Positions 1-7,498 are shown, counted from the stretch's first letter. The stretch: 10,394 bases of DNA from Planctomycetaceae bacterium (GCA_031274045.1 JAISQS010000270.1:1-10394); one strand, 5' to 3'. The notes: a model not told the origin generated them from the sequence alone. Numbers and translations: made by a program.

Positions 1-1
1 C

Positions 2-127
2 CCGAGTGGTGTTCGTGAATCTCTTTCGTAGGGCGTTGCCCTACGCTATGAGCTTGTTGCCCTTTCAGGGCGTTGATACCGCAAATAAAAGATACAATGT
101 AACACCCCCACAAAATCCGAAATAATC
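2..127. repeat. Upstream repeat block, copy 1
   Basis: This block matches bases 6933-7073 almost throughout; both begin with CCGAGTGGTGTT and end with AAAATCCGAAATAATC. It contains a perfect hairpin CGTAGGGC-GTT-GCCCTACG at 27-45 (8-bp stem, 3-nt loop) and a second one, GCCCT-TTC-AGGGC, around 59-71. It differs from the other copy mainly at 50-62, where this copy has GAGCTTGTTGCCC and the other has a 28-bp palindrome, and in a shorter C-run (5 instead of 8). It ends 55 nt before the start codon of the giant gene. The left edge may continue beyond the window. Its function is unknown; a dispersed non-coding repeat is the simplest reading. Confidence 0.85.
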
Positions 128-182
128 ACAAAAATTTCATGTTTGAAAGAAACCATATCTCAAAAAAATTTGGAGAAAAACA

Positions 183-3100
183 ATGAAACGTATATTTGTT
201 AAAAGTATCGTAATTTTGACCGTATTGACACTCTCAATACAATTGCCCAATCCAAACACACAATTGAGCAACATCACCAATATCTGTCTGTTGACCGCTC
301 ACGCCGACGAAAAGAACGCCGCAGAAAGTGAGAACACCACAGAAAATTTGCCGCAACCAAAACCAATTCCTACCGCCAAGAAAGATGTTGCCGAAAAAAA
401 TATTGACAATAAAGATAAAGATAAAGATAAGGATAAGGACAAAAAGAAAAGCGAAGAAGATAACGACAAAGAAAACGCTATCAACCCGCTCTTCTCACAA
501 CTCGCTTCGCCCGACAGAGCCGTTGAACGTCAACTCGATCAAATAAAACGTCTGATCAAAGTTGAACGTTACGTTGAAGCTGTGCGCATTATCGGGAATC
601 TTCTTGAGACCGCCGACGACTACATCATCCCGCCCCCATACGTCAAAAACGCAAATAAAACAACAGGCAAAACCCCCAACCAAAACGAAAGAACAACAAA
701 CAACTCCTTCTCAAAACAACTCATCGCCATTCTCACAAACCTACCCGAACAAGCAAAAGAAGCCTACAACAGCCAATATAAAACCCAAGCCGAAAAACTC
801 CTCAATAACGCCATCAAACAAGCCTCATTCGAATCACTACAACACATCGCAAAAAAATATCTCCCCACCGAATCCGGCTTGACCGCACTCTTCTTGATCG
901 GAATGTACCAATATAAACTCGGTGATTGCGAATCCGCGTTGTTGACTTTTTATCGCGTAAATTATGTTGCCGATAACTTCAAATTTGACCTCGATTCATA
1001 CGAACCTGTTCTCAGTCTGACAACTGCCATTTGCCAAATCAGACTCGAAAGAGACGAAGACGCAAAAAATACTTTGGACAAATTCATCGCAAAATTCCCA
1101 CAACCAAAAATCCTACTCAGCGGAAAAGAAATCTGGAGACCAACAACCACAGACGAAATAATCAAAAAACTCAAAGACTCACACAACAACCGCAATTTGA
1201 ACTCTCTCGCAGACATGCTCGAACAACGCGGCTGGCTGTTGCAAAGAGGAACAGCATCGCAAAATCCCGAAACACACGCAACCATACCATTGCCCGAAAA
1301 AATATGGGAAGTCCCAATCATCAGCCAAAACGACATCACTCTCTCAATAAGGAAATTGCAGAGTATCGTCCAAACAGCAACCGAAGCATACATCCCCGCA
1401 ATACAGCCGCTCGTCGTCAATAACACCGTCATCACAAGAGGACTAAATAACACCACCGCAATAAACATAAACACCGGAAAAAGAATCTGGAGCCAAGACG
1501 ACAGCGGATTCCAAATACCAGCCTCCCTTGAAAAATACAACCTCCCGCAATTCGCATACGCACAACCAATAAGACATCTCGGACTGTACAGACTCGACAT
1601 CTGGCACGACCGCGTCTCAAACAATATGAGCAGCGACGGAGAAAAAATATTCTACATCGAAGGACACACTTTCAGACAACAATACCAAAACTCCATCCGA
1701 ATCGGAAATAAAGTTGTAGAAAATCCTCTCACAAAAATTACAAATACTCTCACCGCCAGGGACATTGAATCAGGCGAAGTAATTTGGCAAATCGGAAAAT
1801 ATAACTACGCACAAAAAATGCTCGAAAAAATCGGCAAAGAATTAAACGAAGAACAAAAAAACCCGACAACCATTCATATACAACAATTGCCGCCAGGTGT
1901 TCTGTTACCGGTAATCGCGCCGCAAAACGCACAACCAAAAATCGAACAGCCCGCCAAAAACGATAAAGAAAAAGCAGACGAAAAAGAACCCTTTTTGTCG
2001 GACGAGGAGTTGATTCTCAGCGAGACGACATTTTTAGGTGCGCCTTTGCCCTTGCATGGACTCCTCTACACTATCGGCGACTGCGACGGCATGTTGCAAC
2101 TTTTTGTAATCAATTCGTCAAACGGAAAATTACTATCACAAGTCCCACTCGCGCAAGCCGAGCGTTCAATTGAGCGTGATCATTTGAGACGGATTTGCGG
2201 CTTGACTCCATCGGCTTCAAACGGCATCATCTTTTGCCCGACTGGTCTCGGAATGGTTATCGCATTGGACGCAACCACAACCACTCCTATCTGGTGCTTC
2301 AGCTACGACCAACCACAAGAAACAGACGAAACAAACAACCAACAACCAATGGGACGCATCGGAATCGCCGCCGCAAGAATGCGCGAACGACAACTCATGA
2401 TCGACTCCGCCGGAAGCAATCAGTCATTCGCGAACGCATTCAACGACACCGGTTGGCAAGTTCCCGCAATCATGATTGACGGAACGCGCGTGTTGATTTC
2501 GCCGCCGGATAAAGCGGCGTTGTATTGTTTGGATTTGTTGAGCGGAAAGTTGATTTGGGATATGCAAAATTTTAACCGCATAAACGCGCTCTACGTTGCG
2601 TGCATTCACAAAAACACCGCGTACATTGTCACGCCCGTCTCAATCATCGCCTTGTCAATGGAAACAGGACAACCTGTATGGGAAAAAATCCTCGCAAACA
2701 CAAATATGAATCAACCGGCTTTCGGAACATCTGTCGGCGGTAATCTAGTCATTCGCGGCGGCGGTAACGTAGTCATAAACGGAAACGTAGTCATCAACGG
2801 CAACGTAATCGTCAACGGGCAAGTTGCCATCAACAACGTTAATCAGCCAAACCCGCAAGAAAATAAAAACACAAAGAAAACCAACGACCAAAATAAATCA
2901 ACACAAAACGACACAAATAAAAACGAAAAATTAACCGTAGAAAAATTGCCGCAACTAAAATTTCCAACACCGCTCAAACCAACAGGAATCGGAATCCACA
3001 ACGGAAACTTGTACTACATTCCGCTGTCAAACGGTTATCTCGGTGTAGTTGATTTGGAACGTTGCTCGTTGAAGTTGGTCTCGTCGCCGGAGTCCGCGAT

Positions 3101-6100
3101 TCAACTTGACAAACAACTTGATAAACAACTTGACAAACAACCTGACGCGAAAGATTCGGCGAAAGAGAATGATTCGACAACAGACTCGCTTACGGAACAG
3201 CCGGAGTTATTTAGCAGCAATCCGAAAGTATACTTCGGAAACTTGGTCGGCATTGGCGGCAAATTCTTCTCACAATCACCTTCACAAATAACATGCTTTG
3301 ATCAATGGCAAGACCTCCAAGAACGTACAAAACTTATCCTTGCCGCGAATCCCAAAGACCCGCAAGGTCTCTTGCAACTCGGAAATATCAGGCAGATAGA
3401 AAATAACATGGATGAGGCGATTAAGTTGTTCCGTAGTTCTCTTGAGGTGAAGCGGACAGAGGTGGCGGCGTATCATTTGCAGAAGGCGTTGTTGGCGGCA
3501 ATGAAGAACGATTTCAAGGCGTGGGAATCGGTTTTGCCGGAATTGGAATCGCTCGCAATGACACCGACAGAGCTAGGCGAAATCTTGTACGCACAAGCTC
3601 AAGGCACCGCAAACGGCGGCAATATCGACGACTTCATAAACGCGCTGTACAAAGTTTTCAAAGTCGAATCGGAATATCCCGTCAGCGTCGCCATCGATAA
3701 CGTCTTGTCATCACAACTACACAACGCCATCGCAATACTAATGAAACAAATGATAACAAAACACCAACAGAATCCGCAAATAAAAGAAAAACTCACCGCA
3801 ACCGCCGAAAAAATCTTCGACAACTTCAGCAAAAATAATTTCAATTGCAACTTTCAAAATGAAAAAAATCAAATCGATATAAATAACATCTTGCCGATTC
3901 AAAATGACACACGCTCTTTTTGGGAAAACGACTCCAACGAGGCTTCATACGAAATCAGATGTTGGCAGACTTTCGTGGATTTATTCAGTTCCTTGCCGAT
4001 AGCGGACAAGGCGAGACAACATTTGAAGGATTACTATTGGGATAAACAATTGAATCTTGCGGTGGAGTTGATGACCGATCCGCCGATAGCGAACGACTAC
4101 TACAAAAAAAATCAAAACCGAAATCAAGTAAACAAGATTGACAATAAAAATAAAAATGTTGCGGATGAAAATGCCGCAGCGAAAGGTAAAACGAATCCGT
4201 CATCAGAGTCATTTGCCAAATTGCCCGCTCTCGATGACATGGACAAGTTAGCGTCAACACTTGAGTCGTATGGGGCAATTCACGACGCTTATCTTTACTA
4301 TAAATCTATGTCTGATTTGTACGGCAAAGAGGGGCGAGAGCTTGCGGAGAAGGCGTTCGCGCGGGACGAGATTAAGGATTATGTTGAGCGGATTATGTTG
4401 CCGGCGCGTTTGTACAGCGGTGTGCCGGTTTGTCAAATTGACAATAGTGATCCGGCGAGTGCGCGCGACTTATTCCGCCGCCCTCTCCCGACGAATCGGC
4501 TTCCGGCGAATCCTGCGGATAGCACGACACCAACATTCGTCAGCAATCAGGCGCGGAATCTTTTGAACGCCGTCAACTCCGGTGCCGGTCGTTCCTACGG
4601 CGGCGGTTATGCGGGAATGCGGTTGCCGATTTCGTATTGCGGCGAGTTTAATCCGTTCGCGCCGGACTACGCGTATGCTTGTGAGCAACGTTACGGAGGA
4701 TTTGTTTTGGTCGCGTATGATACCACCGGAAAAGTTATGTGGGAATTTAATATCAACGAATCAATTCAGGATTTCATGGCAACAATCAGCAAATCCGGCG
4801 AGAACCTCGTCAACACAAACAACAACAGACGATATAAAATTACTACGCGTTTTTTGAAGAGTTGCAATCATATTTTGTTGTTTGCTTGTGCGGATCGGTT
4901 GGTGGCGATAGACACGTTTGGTTGTGGTAATATCAAAAAGCCGCGTCTTCTTTGGGCAAGAAAATTATCAACAGATAACCAACTCAGAGAACGCCGTTTG
5001 ATAAACGAATCTTCCTTGAGAACTCCGTATACCGGATACATCAACAACTCCGCGTTTTTCAACAATCAAGGCAATGCGGAAACGACCGTCTTCATCTCAA
5101 AAAATATCGTTTGTTACCGTGAGCAAGATAACTTGTTCGGATTAAATCCGATTACGGGCAACATAATTTGGACGCGAAAAATTATGTCGGATGTTTGTAC
5201 GATACTCGGTGACAAAGAGACGTTGTTTTTGGTTTATGGCGACATGCGTCTTGCGGTGGCGATTGAGCCGTTGAGTGGGGTTGAGATTGCGCAGGGGATA
5301 TTGGCGGGTGGAGTGTTGACGAATTATGGTGCGAAAGTGGTTCTTGAGTTATCTGGTAAATTGCAGAATACGTCTGAAGTTGTGGTCACGGATTTGAGAG
5401 ACATGTTCGCGGACAATAGCGGAGTTGTTTTGCACAATTCGCACAACGATACGTATACGGGCAATGAACTTTACAAGGTTGATGAGTGGGTGTTGCCGGT
5501 GCGTGCGGTTTGTCCGAAGACGAATCAGCGAACGTTGGGGGTGAAGCATTTATCGGATTCACGTTATATTGCGGTGGTTACGTATGTGCCGAAAAACAGC
5601 GCGAATGCTTCGCCTAATGCAATGACGCGGCTATACATCTACGACTTGCTGAATGACGAACAATTGATCGGCGAACGAAATGATAGCGGCGTGAGAACGG
5701 GTGCGGATTTATCAAGTATGTTTGGTGAAAATATTACGTTGACAGATTTCAATGTCTACGAACACGCGGACAAATATATTGTGAAAATAGCTACAACCGG
5801 AGGAAACTCAAGCGGCTTCCAACAAAACCAAATCATCACCGACAGCGACGGAACAAAATTCAGCCGACAAATTACGCCGTTATCAAATAGTTTTTATGGG
5901 ATAAATTCATCGGTGCGGGAGAGTTTTATGTTGTTTGATTATGATGGCAAGCGGTGTTGGAAAGAGGGAGTTTCCGGTGATGAATGGTTTTTGCTAAATG
6001 AATCAACCACATCGGCGTTACCGTTCTTTTTGTACGCGGCAAATCTACGCGATCAAGATGCCAGCGGAAACGGACAAAAAAATCGAATGTATATTGGAAT

Positions 6101-6302
6101 CATAGCTATTGACAAAATCACCGGAAGAAAAAGATTCAGAAAACTTGTACCATACAGCAACACAAACCAACCGCAAATGCAATTAGCACGATTCTCCTAC
6201 AACCCAATAGAACAAGAAATAAAACTCATCGGAAACAACAAAATCACTCTAACAATGACATTCAACGAAAAACCGAAAGAAGAAAGAGAAGAAAAAAAAT
6301 AA
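183..6302 (+). CDS. Giant exported PQQ-like beta-propeller/TPR protein
   Basis: This encodes a 2039-aa protein, probably exported to the periplasm or cell envelope; the exact role is unknown. The ATG is preceded by GGAG at 172-175 with 7 nt spacing. The N-terminus has a KR start, a hydrophobic core at about residues 7-20 and a possible cleavage site after AHA (41), though the region between is long for a signal peptide. A Lys/Asp-rich linker (75-97) follows, then TPR-like helices (about 110-350, e.g. a repeat at 236-257). PQQ-like propeller blades come next, with the G-x-hydrophobic-W signature at 425-436 (INTGKRIW), 781-792 (LLSGKLIW) and 822-833 (METGQPVW). A TPR-like pair lies at about 1047-1106 and more helices at about 1360-1403. 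A second propeller covers about 1500-2019, with signatures ending at W1519 and W1663. Low-complexity Asn/Lys linkers separate the domains. PQQ-like repeats here suggest a BamB-like scaffold or binding surface rather than a dehydrogenase; no catalytic residues can be identified. The tail is charged (EKPKEEREEKK). Synonymous codon use changes sharply along the gene. Confidence 0.93.
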   Translation: MKRIFVKSIVILTVLTLSIQLPNPNTQLSNITNICLLTAHADEKNAAESENTTENLPQPKPIPTAKKDVAEKNIDNKDKDKDKDKDKKKSEEDNDKENAINPLFSQLASPDRAVERQLDQIKRLIKVERYVEAVRIIGNLLETADDYIIPPPYVKNANKTTGKTPNQNERTTNNSFSKQLIAILTNLPEQAKEAYNSQYKTQAEKLLNNAIKQASFESLQHIAKKYLPTESGLTALFLIGMYQYKLGDCESALLTFYRVNYVADNFKFDLDSYEPVLSLTTAICQIRLERDEDAKNTLDKFIAKFPQPKILLSGKEIWRPTTTDEIIKKLKDSHNNRNLNSLADMLEQRGWLLQRGTASQNPETHATIPLPEKIWEVPIISQNDITLSIRKLQSIVQTATEAYIPAIQPLVVNNTVITRGLNNTTAININTGKRIWSQDDSGFQIPASLEKYNLPQFAYAQPIRHLGLYRLDIWHDRVSNNMSSDGEKIFYIEGHTFRQQYQNSIRIGNKVVENPLTKITNTLTARDIESGEVIWQIGKYNYAQKMLEKIGKELNEEQKNPTTIHIQQLPPGVLLPVIAPQNAQPKIEQPAKNDKEKADEKEPFLSDEELILSETTFLGAPLPLHGLLYTIGDCDGMLQLFVINSSNGKLLSQVPLAQAERSIERDHLRRICGLTPSASNGIIFCPTGLGMVIALDATTTTPIWCFSYDQPQETDETNNQQPMGRIGIAAARMRERQLMIDSAGSNQSFANAFNDTGWQVPAIMIDGTRVLISPPDKAALYCLDLLSGKLIWDMQNFNRINALYVACIHKNTAYIVTPVSIIALSMETGQPVWEKILANTNMNQPAFGTSVGGNLVIRGGGNVVINGNVVINGNVIVNGQVAINNVNQPNPQENKNTKKTNDQNKSTQNDTNKNEKLTVEKLPQLKFPTPLKPTGIGIHNGNLYYIPLSNGYLGVVDLERCSLKLVSSPESAIQLDKQLDKQLDKQPDAKDSAKENDSTTDSLTEQPELFSSNPKVYFGNLVGIGGKFFSQSPSQITCFDQWQDLQERTKLILAANPKDPQGLLQLGNIRQIENNMDEAIKLFRSSLEVKRTEVAAYHLQKALLAAMKNDFKAWESVLPELESLAMTPTELGEILYAQAQGTANGGNIDDFINALYKVFKVESEYPVSVAIDNVLSSQLHNAIAILMKQMITKHQQNPQIKEKLTATAEKIFDNFSKNNFNCNFQNEKNQIDINNILPIQNDTRSFWENDSNEASYEIRCWQTFVDLFSSLPIADKARQHLKDYYWDKQLNLAVELMTDPPIANDYYKKNQNRNQVNKIDNKNKNVADENAAAKGKTNPSSESFAKLPALDDMDKLASTLESYGAIHDAYLYYKSMSDLYGKEGRELAEKAFARDEIKDYVERIMLPARLYSGVPVCQIDNSDPASARDLFRRPLPTNRLPANPADSTTPTFVSNQARNLLNAVNSGAGRSYGGGYAGMRLPISYCGEFNPFAPDYAYACEQRYGGFVLVAYDTTGKVMWEFNINESIQDFMATISKSGENLVNTNNNRRYKITTRFLKSCNHILLFACADRLVAIDTFGCGNIKKPRLLWARKLSTDNQLRERRLINESSLRTPYTGYINNSAFFNNQGNAETTVFISKNIVCYREQDNLFGLNPITGNIIWTRKIMSDVCTILGDKETLFLVYGDMRLAVAIEPLSGVEIAQGILAGGVLTNYGAKVVLELSGKLQNTSEVVVTDLRDMFADNSGVVLHNSHNDTYTGNELYKVDEWVLPVRAVCPKTNQRTLGVKHLSDSRYIAVVTYVPKNSANASPNAMTRLYIYDLLNDEQLIGERNDSGVRTGADLSSMFGENITLTDFNVYEHADKYIVKIATTGGNSSGFQQNQIITDSDGTKFSRQITPLSNSFYGINSSVRESFMLFDYDGKRCWKEGVSGDEWFLLNESTTSALPFFLYAANLRDQDASGNGQKNRMYIGIIAIDKITGRKRFRKLVPYSNTNQPQMQLARFSYNPIEQEIKLIGNNKITLTMTFNEKPKEEREEKK
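414..443 (+). repeat. In-frame 6-bp tandem repeat (GATAAR)x5
   Basis: Five consecutive units of GAT AAA/AAG (the last with GAC) encode Asp-Lys repeats at residues 78-87 of the giant protein, in the linker just after the signal region. The unit is a multiple of three, so copy-number change would alter linker length without a frameshift. Confidence 0.85.
2739..2834 (+). repeat. In-frame 18-bp tandem repeat encoding GNVVIN hexapeptides
   Basis: Four contiguous 18-bp units (2763-2780, 2781-2798, 2799-2816, 2817-2834) encode GNVVIN, GNVVIN, GNVIVN and GQVAIN. A diverged unit GNLVIR (2739-2756), separated by GG, precedes them. The residues are about 853-884 of the giant protein. Alternating Val/Ile with Gly-Asn turns every six residues resembles a short beta-helix or bactofilin-like beta ladder inserted beside the propeller blades. 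An Asn/Lys/Gln-rich linker follows. The repeat is direct sequence observation; the fold is inference. Confidence 0.85.
3102..3149 (+). repeat. In-frame 12-bp tandem repeat encoding QLDK
   Basis: Three near-identical 12-bp units CAACTTGACAAA (the middle one with GAT) and a diverged fourth encode QLDK-QLDK-QLDK-QPDA at residues 974-989 of the giant protein. This is a hydrophilic linker between the first propeller region and the following TPR-like section. The near identity at DNA level suggests recent expansion. Confidence 0.85.
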
Positions 6303-6310
6303 CACAAAAT

Positions 6311-6336
6311 CCCCGTTAACGACGGGGGCTTGCCCC
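6311..6336 (+). terminator. Candidate terminator hairpin after the giant gene
   Basis: Nine bases after the TAA, CCCCGT (6311-6316) pairs with ACGGGG (6322-6327) across a 5-nt loop. An overlapping alternative, GGGGC-TT-GCCCC (6325-6336), competes with it. There is no proper T-run after either stem, so intrinsic termination is uncertain. The second hairpin is also the outermost module of the large inverted repeat that follows. Confidence 0.4.
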
Positions 6337-6525
6337 TTGTTATACCACACATCTTTTCTGGACTATCATTTATTTTTACGTTGATACCATGTATCGTTGT
6401 ACTTGCTTGTTCGGTTTGGATTGGAACAACACCGGAGGTGTTGAACATTGATAACCCCGTGCAAGCGGAGCGCAGCACGGAGGGTACAATGTACAAACTC
6501 AGACGAACCCCATAGGGGTTCAACT
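6325..6525. repeat. Large interrupted inverted repeat, left arm
   Basis: Several blocks here are the reverse complement of blocks at 6601-6784, in mirrored order: 6339-6357 with 6752-6770 (19/19), 6413-6421 with 6703-6711 (9/9), 6424-6480 with 6644-6700 (55/57), and 6503-6525 with 6601-6623 (22/23). Non-matching stretches of 40-55 nt separate the first blocks. Individual blocks are themselves small hairpins: GATAC-CAT-GTATC (6383-6395), CAACACC-GGA-GGTGTTG (6427-6443), a CCGTGC/GCACGG stem around a GCG-GAG-CGC tip (6457-6480), GTAC-AAT-GTAC (6484-6494) and GAACCCC-ATA-GGGGTTC (6505-6521). Short ORFs across it are shadows of the repeat and I do not call them genes. Confidence 0.9.
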
Positions 6526-6600
6526 ATACCGATTGTTTTTAATACTCGTACAAGTAATAACTTAATGCGTGTGATTAACGCCCCAAAAATTGCACGTTGG

Positions 6601-6784
6601 AGTTGAACCCCTACGGGGTTCGTTCTTCGCGCACACCTTAACCCCGTGCTGCGCTCCGCTTGCACGGGGTTATCAAAATTCAACACCTCCGGTGTTGTTC
6701 GTATCCAAACCAACACTCAAAACCGGACTATTTGATTTACAACGCAAATCAAAAAGATGTGTGGTATAACGAGGGCAACGCCCT
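6601..6784. repeat. Large interrupted inverted repeat, right arm
   Basis: This is the mirrored partner of 6325-6525, separated from it by a 75-nt AT-rich spacer (6526-6600). Hairpins within it are GAACCCC-TAC-GGGGTTC (6605-6621), the CCGTGC-type stem (6644-6667), CAACACC-TCC-GGTGTTG (6681-6697), TTTGATTT paired with AAATCAAA (6731-6753) and AGGGC-AAC-GCCCT (6772-6784). The GAACCCC hairpin differs from the left-arm copy at the loop while the stem is unchanged. The last hairpin is the reverse complement of the core of the hairpins at 27-45 and 6959-6977, linking the inverted repeat to the upstream block family. Confidence 0.9.
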
Positions 6785-6810
6785 ACGATAATTGATTATA
6801 AATAACCTTC

Positions 6811-6904
6811 GCCCCAACGGGGCAACAATATCAGAGCAAGCGGAAGTTTTTAGCTTTCAGTTTTAATATAATCCTTACAGAAAACTCACTACTAAAAACT
6901 TCCG
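6811..6904. repeat. Second inverted repeat with GC hairpin
   Basis: A GCCCC-AAC-GGGGC hairpin lies at 6811-6823. CGGAAGTTTTTAG (6841-6853) is perfectly complementary to CTAAAAACTTCCG (6892-6904), a 13-bp stem with a 38-nt loop. Inside the loop AGTTTT and AAAACT can extend the pairing. Outside it, CAACAATATCA (from 6823) partly matches the reverse complement of the TGATATTATTG stretch near 6912-6922. No T-run or coding region is associated with it. Confidence 0.8.
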
Positions 6905-6932
6905 TTATTGTTGATATTATTGGGGTGTTGCT

Positions 6933-7073
6933 CCGAGTGGTGTTTGTGAATCTTTTTCGTAGGGCGTTGCCCTACGCTAATGTAGAGACGCAATGCATTG
7001 CGTCTCTACTTTCAGGGCGTTGATACTGCGATGAAAGACACAATGTACCCCCCCCACAAAATCCGAAATAATC
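6933..7073. repeat. Upstream repeat block, copy 2
   Basis: This is a direct repeat of bases 2-127 in the same orientation, with scattered substitutions. It keeps the CGTAGGGC-GTT-GCCCTACG hairpin (6958-6976) but carries a 28-bp palindrome in place of 13 nt. It has a run of eight C near 7048-7055, where copy 1 has five. Similarity fades after AATAATC at 7073. It lies about 430 nt before the first DUF1559 start codon. Confidence 0.85.
6982..7009. repeat. Perfect 28-bp palindrome
   Basis: GTAGAGACGCAATG is followed immediately by its exact reverse complement, giving a 28-bp palindrome with no central spacer. It sits inside repeat block copy 2, exactly where copy 1 has the unrelated 13-nt segment 50-62. 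Palindromes of the GTAGAGACG...CGTCTCTAC type are, from memory, frequent intergenic repeats in some cyanobacterial genomes; I could not verify this here. No ORF is associated with it. Confidence 0.9.
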
Positions 7074-7492
7074 TGTAAAATCTGTTGATAAGAACAACTA
7101 TAATGGAACAAGAAAGATTTCGTTTGTTTGATTTACTGAGATTATTTGTTTTGCATTCTCAAAAAATTTGATCAAAAGATTCAAAAAAACAAATATTACT
7201 ATTGAGTTTTACGAACTGTTATTGTACAATCCCGCAACCTTCGGGTTTTTAGTTAGGCAAAATGTTTTTGCCGAATCCAAAGAAGACGTGTTGTCGTTAC
7301 GTTGACGGCGACATTCGAACATCCACTTTATACTTTGATCTGTTCTGATGCGGTCGTGATTTCTTTGTTTTGATGTTTCGGTTTATTGATCAACGAATGC
7401 TGCGTTGTGAATATCTCGATAACATTGCGATAACACTGAAAGCAAAATTTAATTGAACCGGTCAATGAATAAGACAAAGTATAACAAAAGTT
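7074..7492. other. AT-rich leader region without a gene
   Basis: I see no credible coding sequence here. It contains an exact TATAAT hexamer at 7099-7104 with no recognisable -35 box at the usual distance. There is also a 10-bp palindrome ATTGTACAAT (7221-7230), a weak terminator-like hairpin (7231-7250) and a TGTCG...CGACA imperfect hairpin around 7292-7313. A TATACT hexamer at 7329-7334 lies 21 nt after TTGACG (7302-7307), too far for a standard sigma-70 promoter. The promoter for the pseudopilin genes probably lies in this stretch, but I cannot place it. Confidence 0.5.
7231..7250 (+). terminator. Weak terminator-like hairpin in the leader
   Basis: CCCG pairs with CGGG across a 7-nt loop and is followed directly by TTTTT (7246-7250). 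The stem is only 4 bp, so it is weak. With the TATAAT at 7099-7104 it could bound a small RNA of about 140 nt or act as a leader attenuator; both are speculative. Confidence 0.25.
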
Positions 7493-7498
7493 AAGGAG
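7493..7498 (+). promoter_or_regulatory. Shine-Dalgarno site of first DUF1559 gene
   Basis: AAGGAG lies 7 nt before the ATG at 7506. This matters because it supports a start that places a 60-residue extension, including the poly-G tract, before the pilin signal. No ATG, GTG or TTG codon occurs in frame between the G-run and the pilin motif. Confidence 0.75.

Noticed and set aside
73..98. TTGATA and TACAAT as a promoter for the giant gene
   Set aside because: The spacing is 14 nt, too short for a normal sigma-70 promoter, and the pair belongs to the repeat block. It is not supported well enough.
962..1624. 220-aa antisense ORF within the giant gene
   Set aside because: It is a shadow of the sense frame, which has clear PQQ/TPR signatures; there is no independent start signal or recognisable domain.
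6330..6716. Short ORFs on both strands sharing a PEVLN.DNPVQAERS-like peptide
   Set aside because: They arise because the two arms of the inverted repeat read alike on opposite strands; they cross several hairpins and the spacer, and have no convincing ribosome binding site.
6325..7073. CRISPR array
   Set aside because: The repeats are inverted or dispersed, differ in sequence, and lack regular spacing and uniform spacers.
7103..7171. 22-codon ORF (MEQERFRLFD...) after the TATAAT
   Set aside because: Its start codon overlaps the -10 hexamer, there is no ribosome binding site, and the composition gives no sign of a real peptide.
7453..7485. TTGAAC and TATAAC as the DUF1559 promoter
   Set aside because: The 21-nt spacing is too long, and the -10 would leave only a very short leader over the ribosome binding site; it is not convincing.
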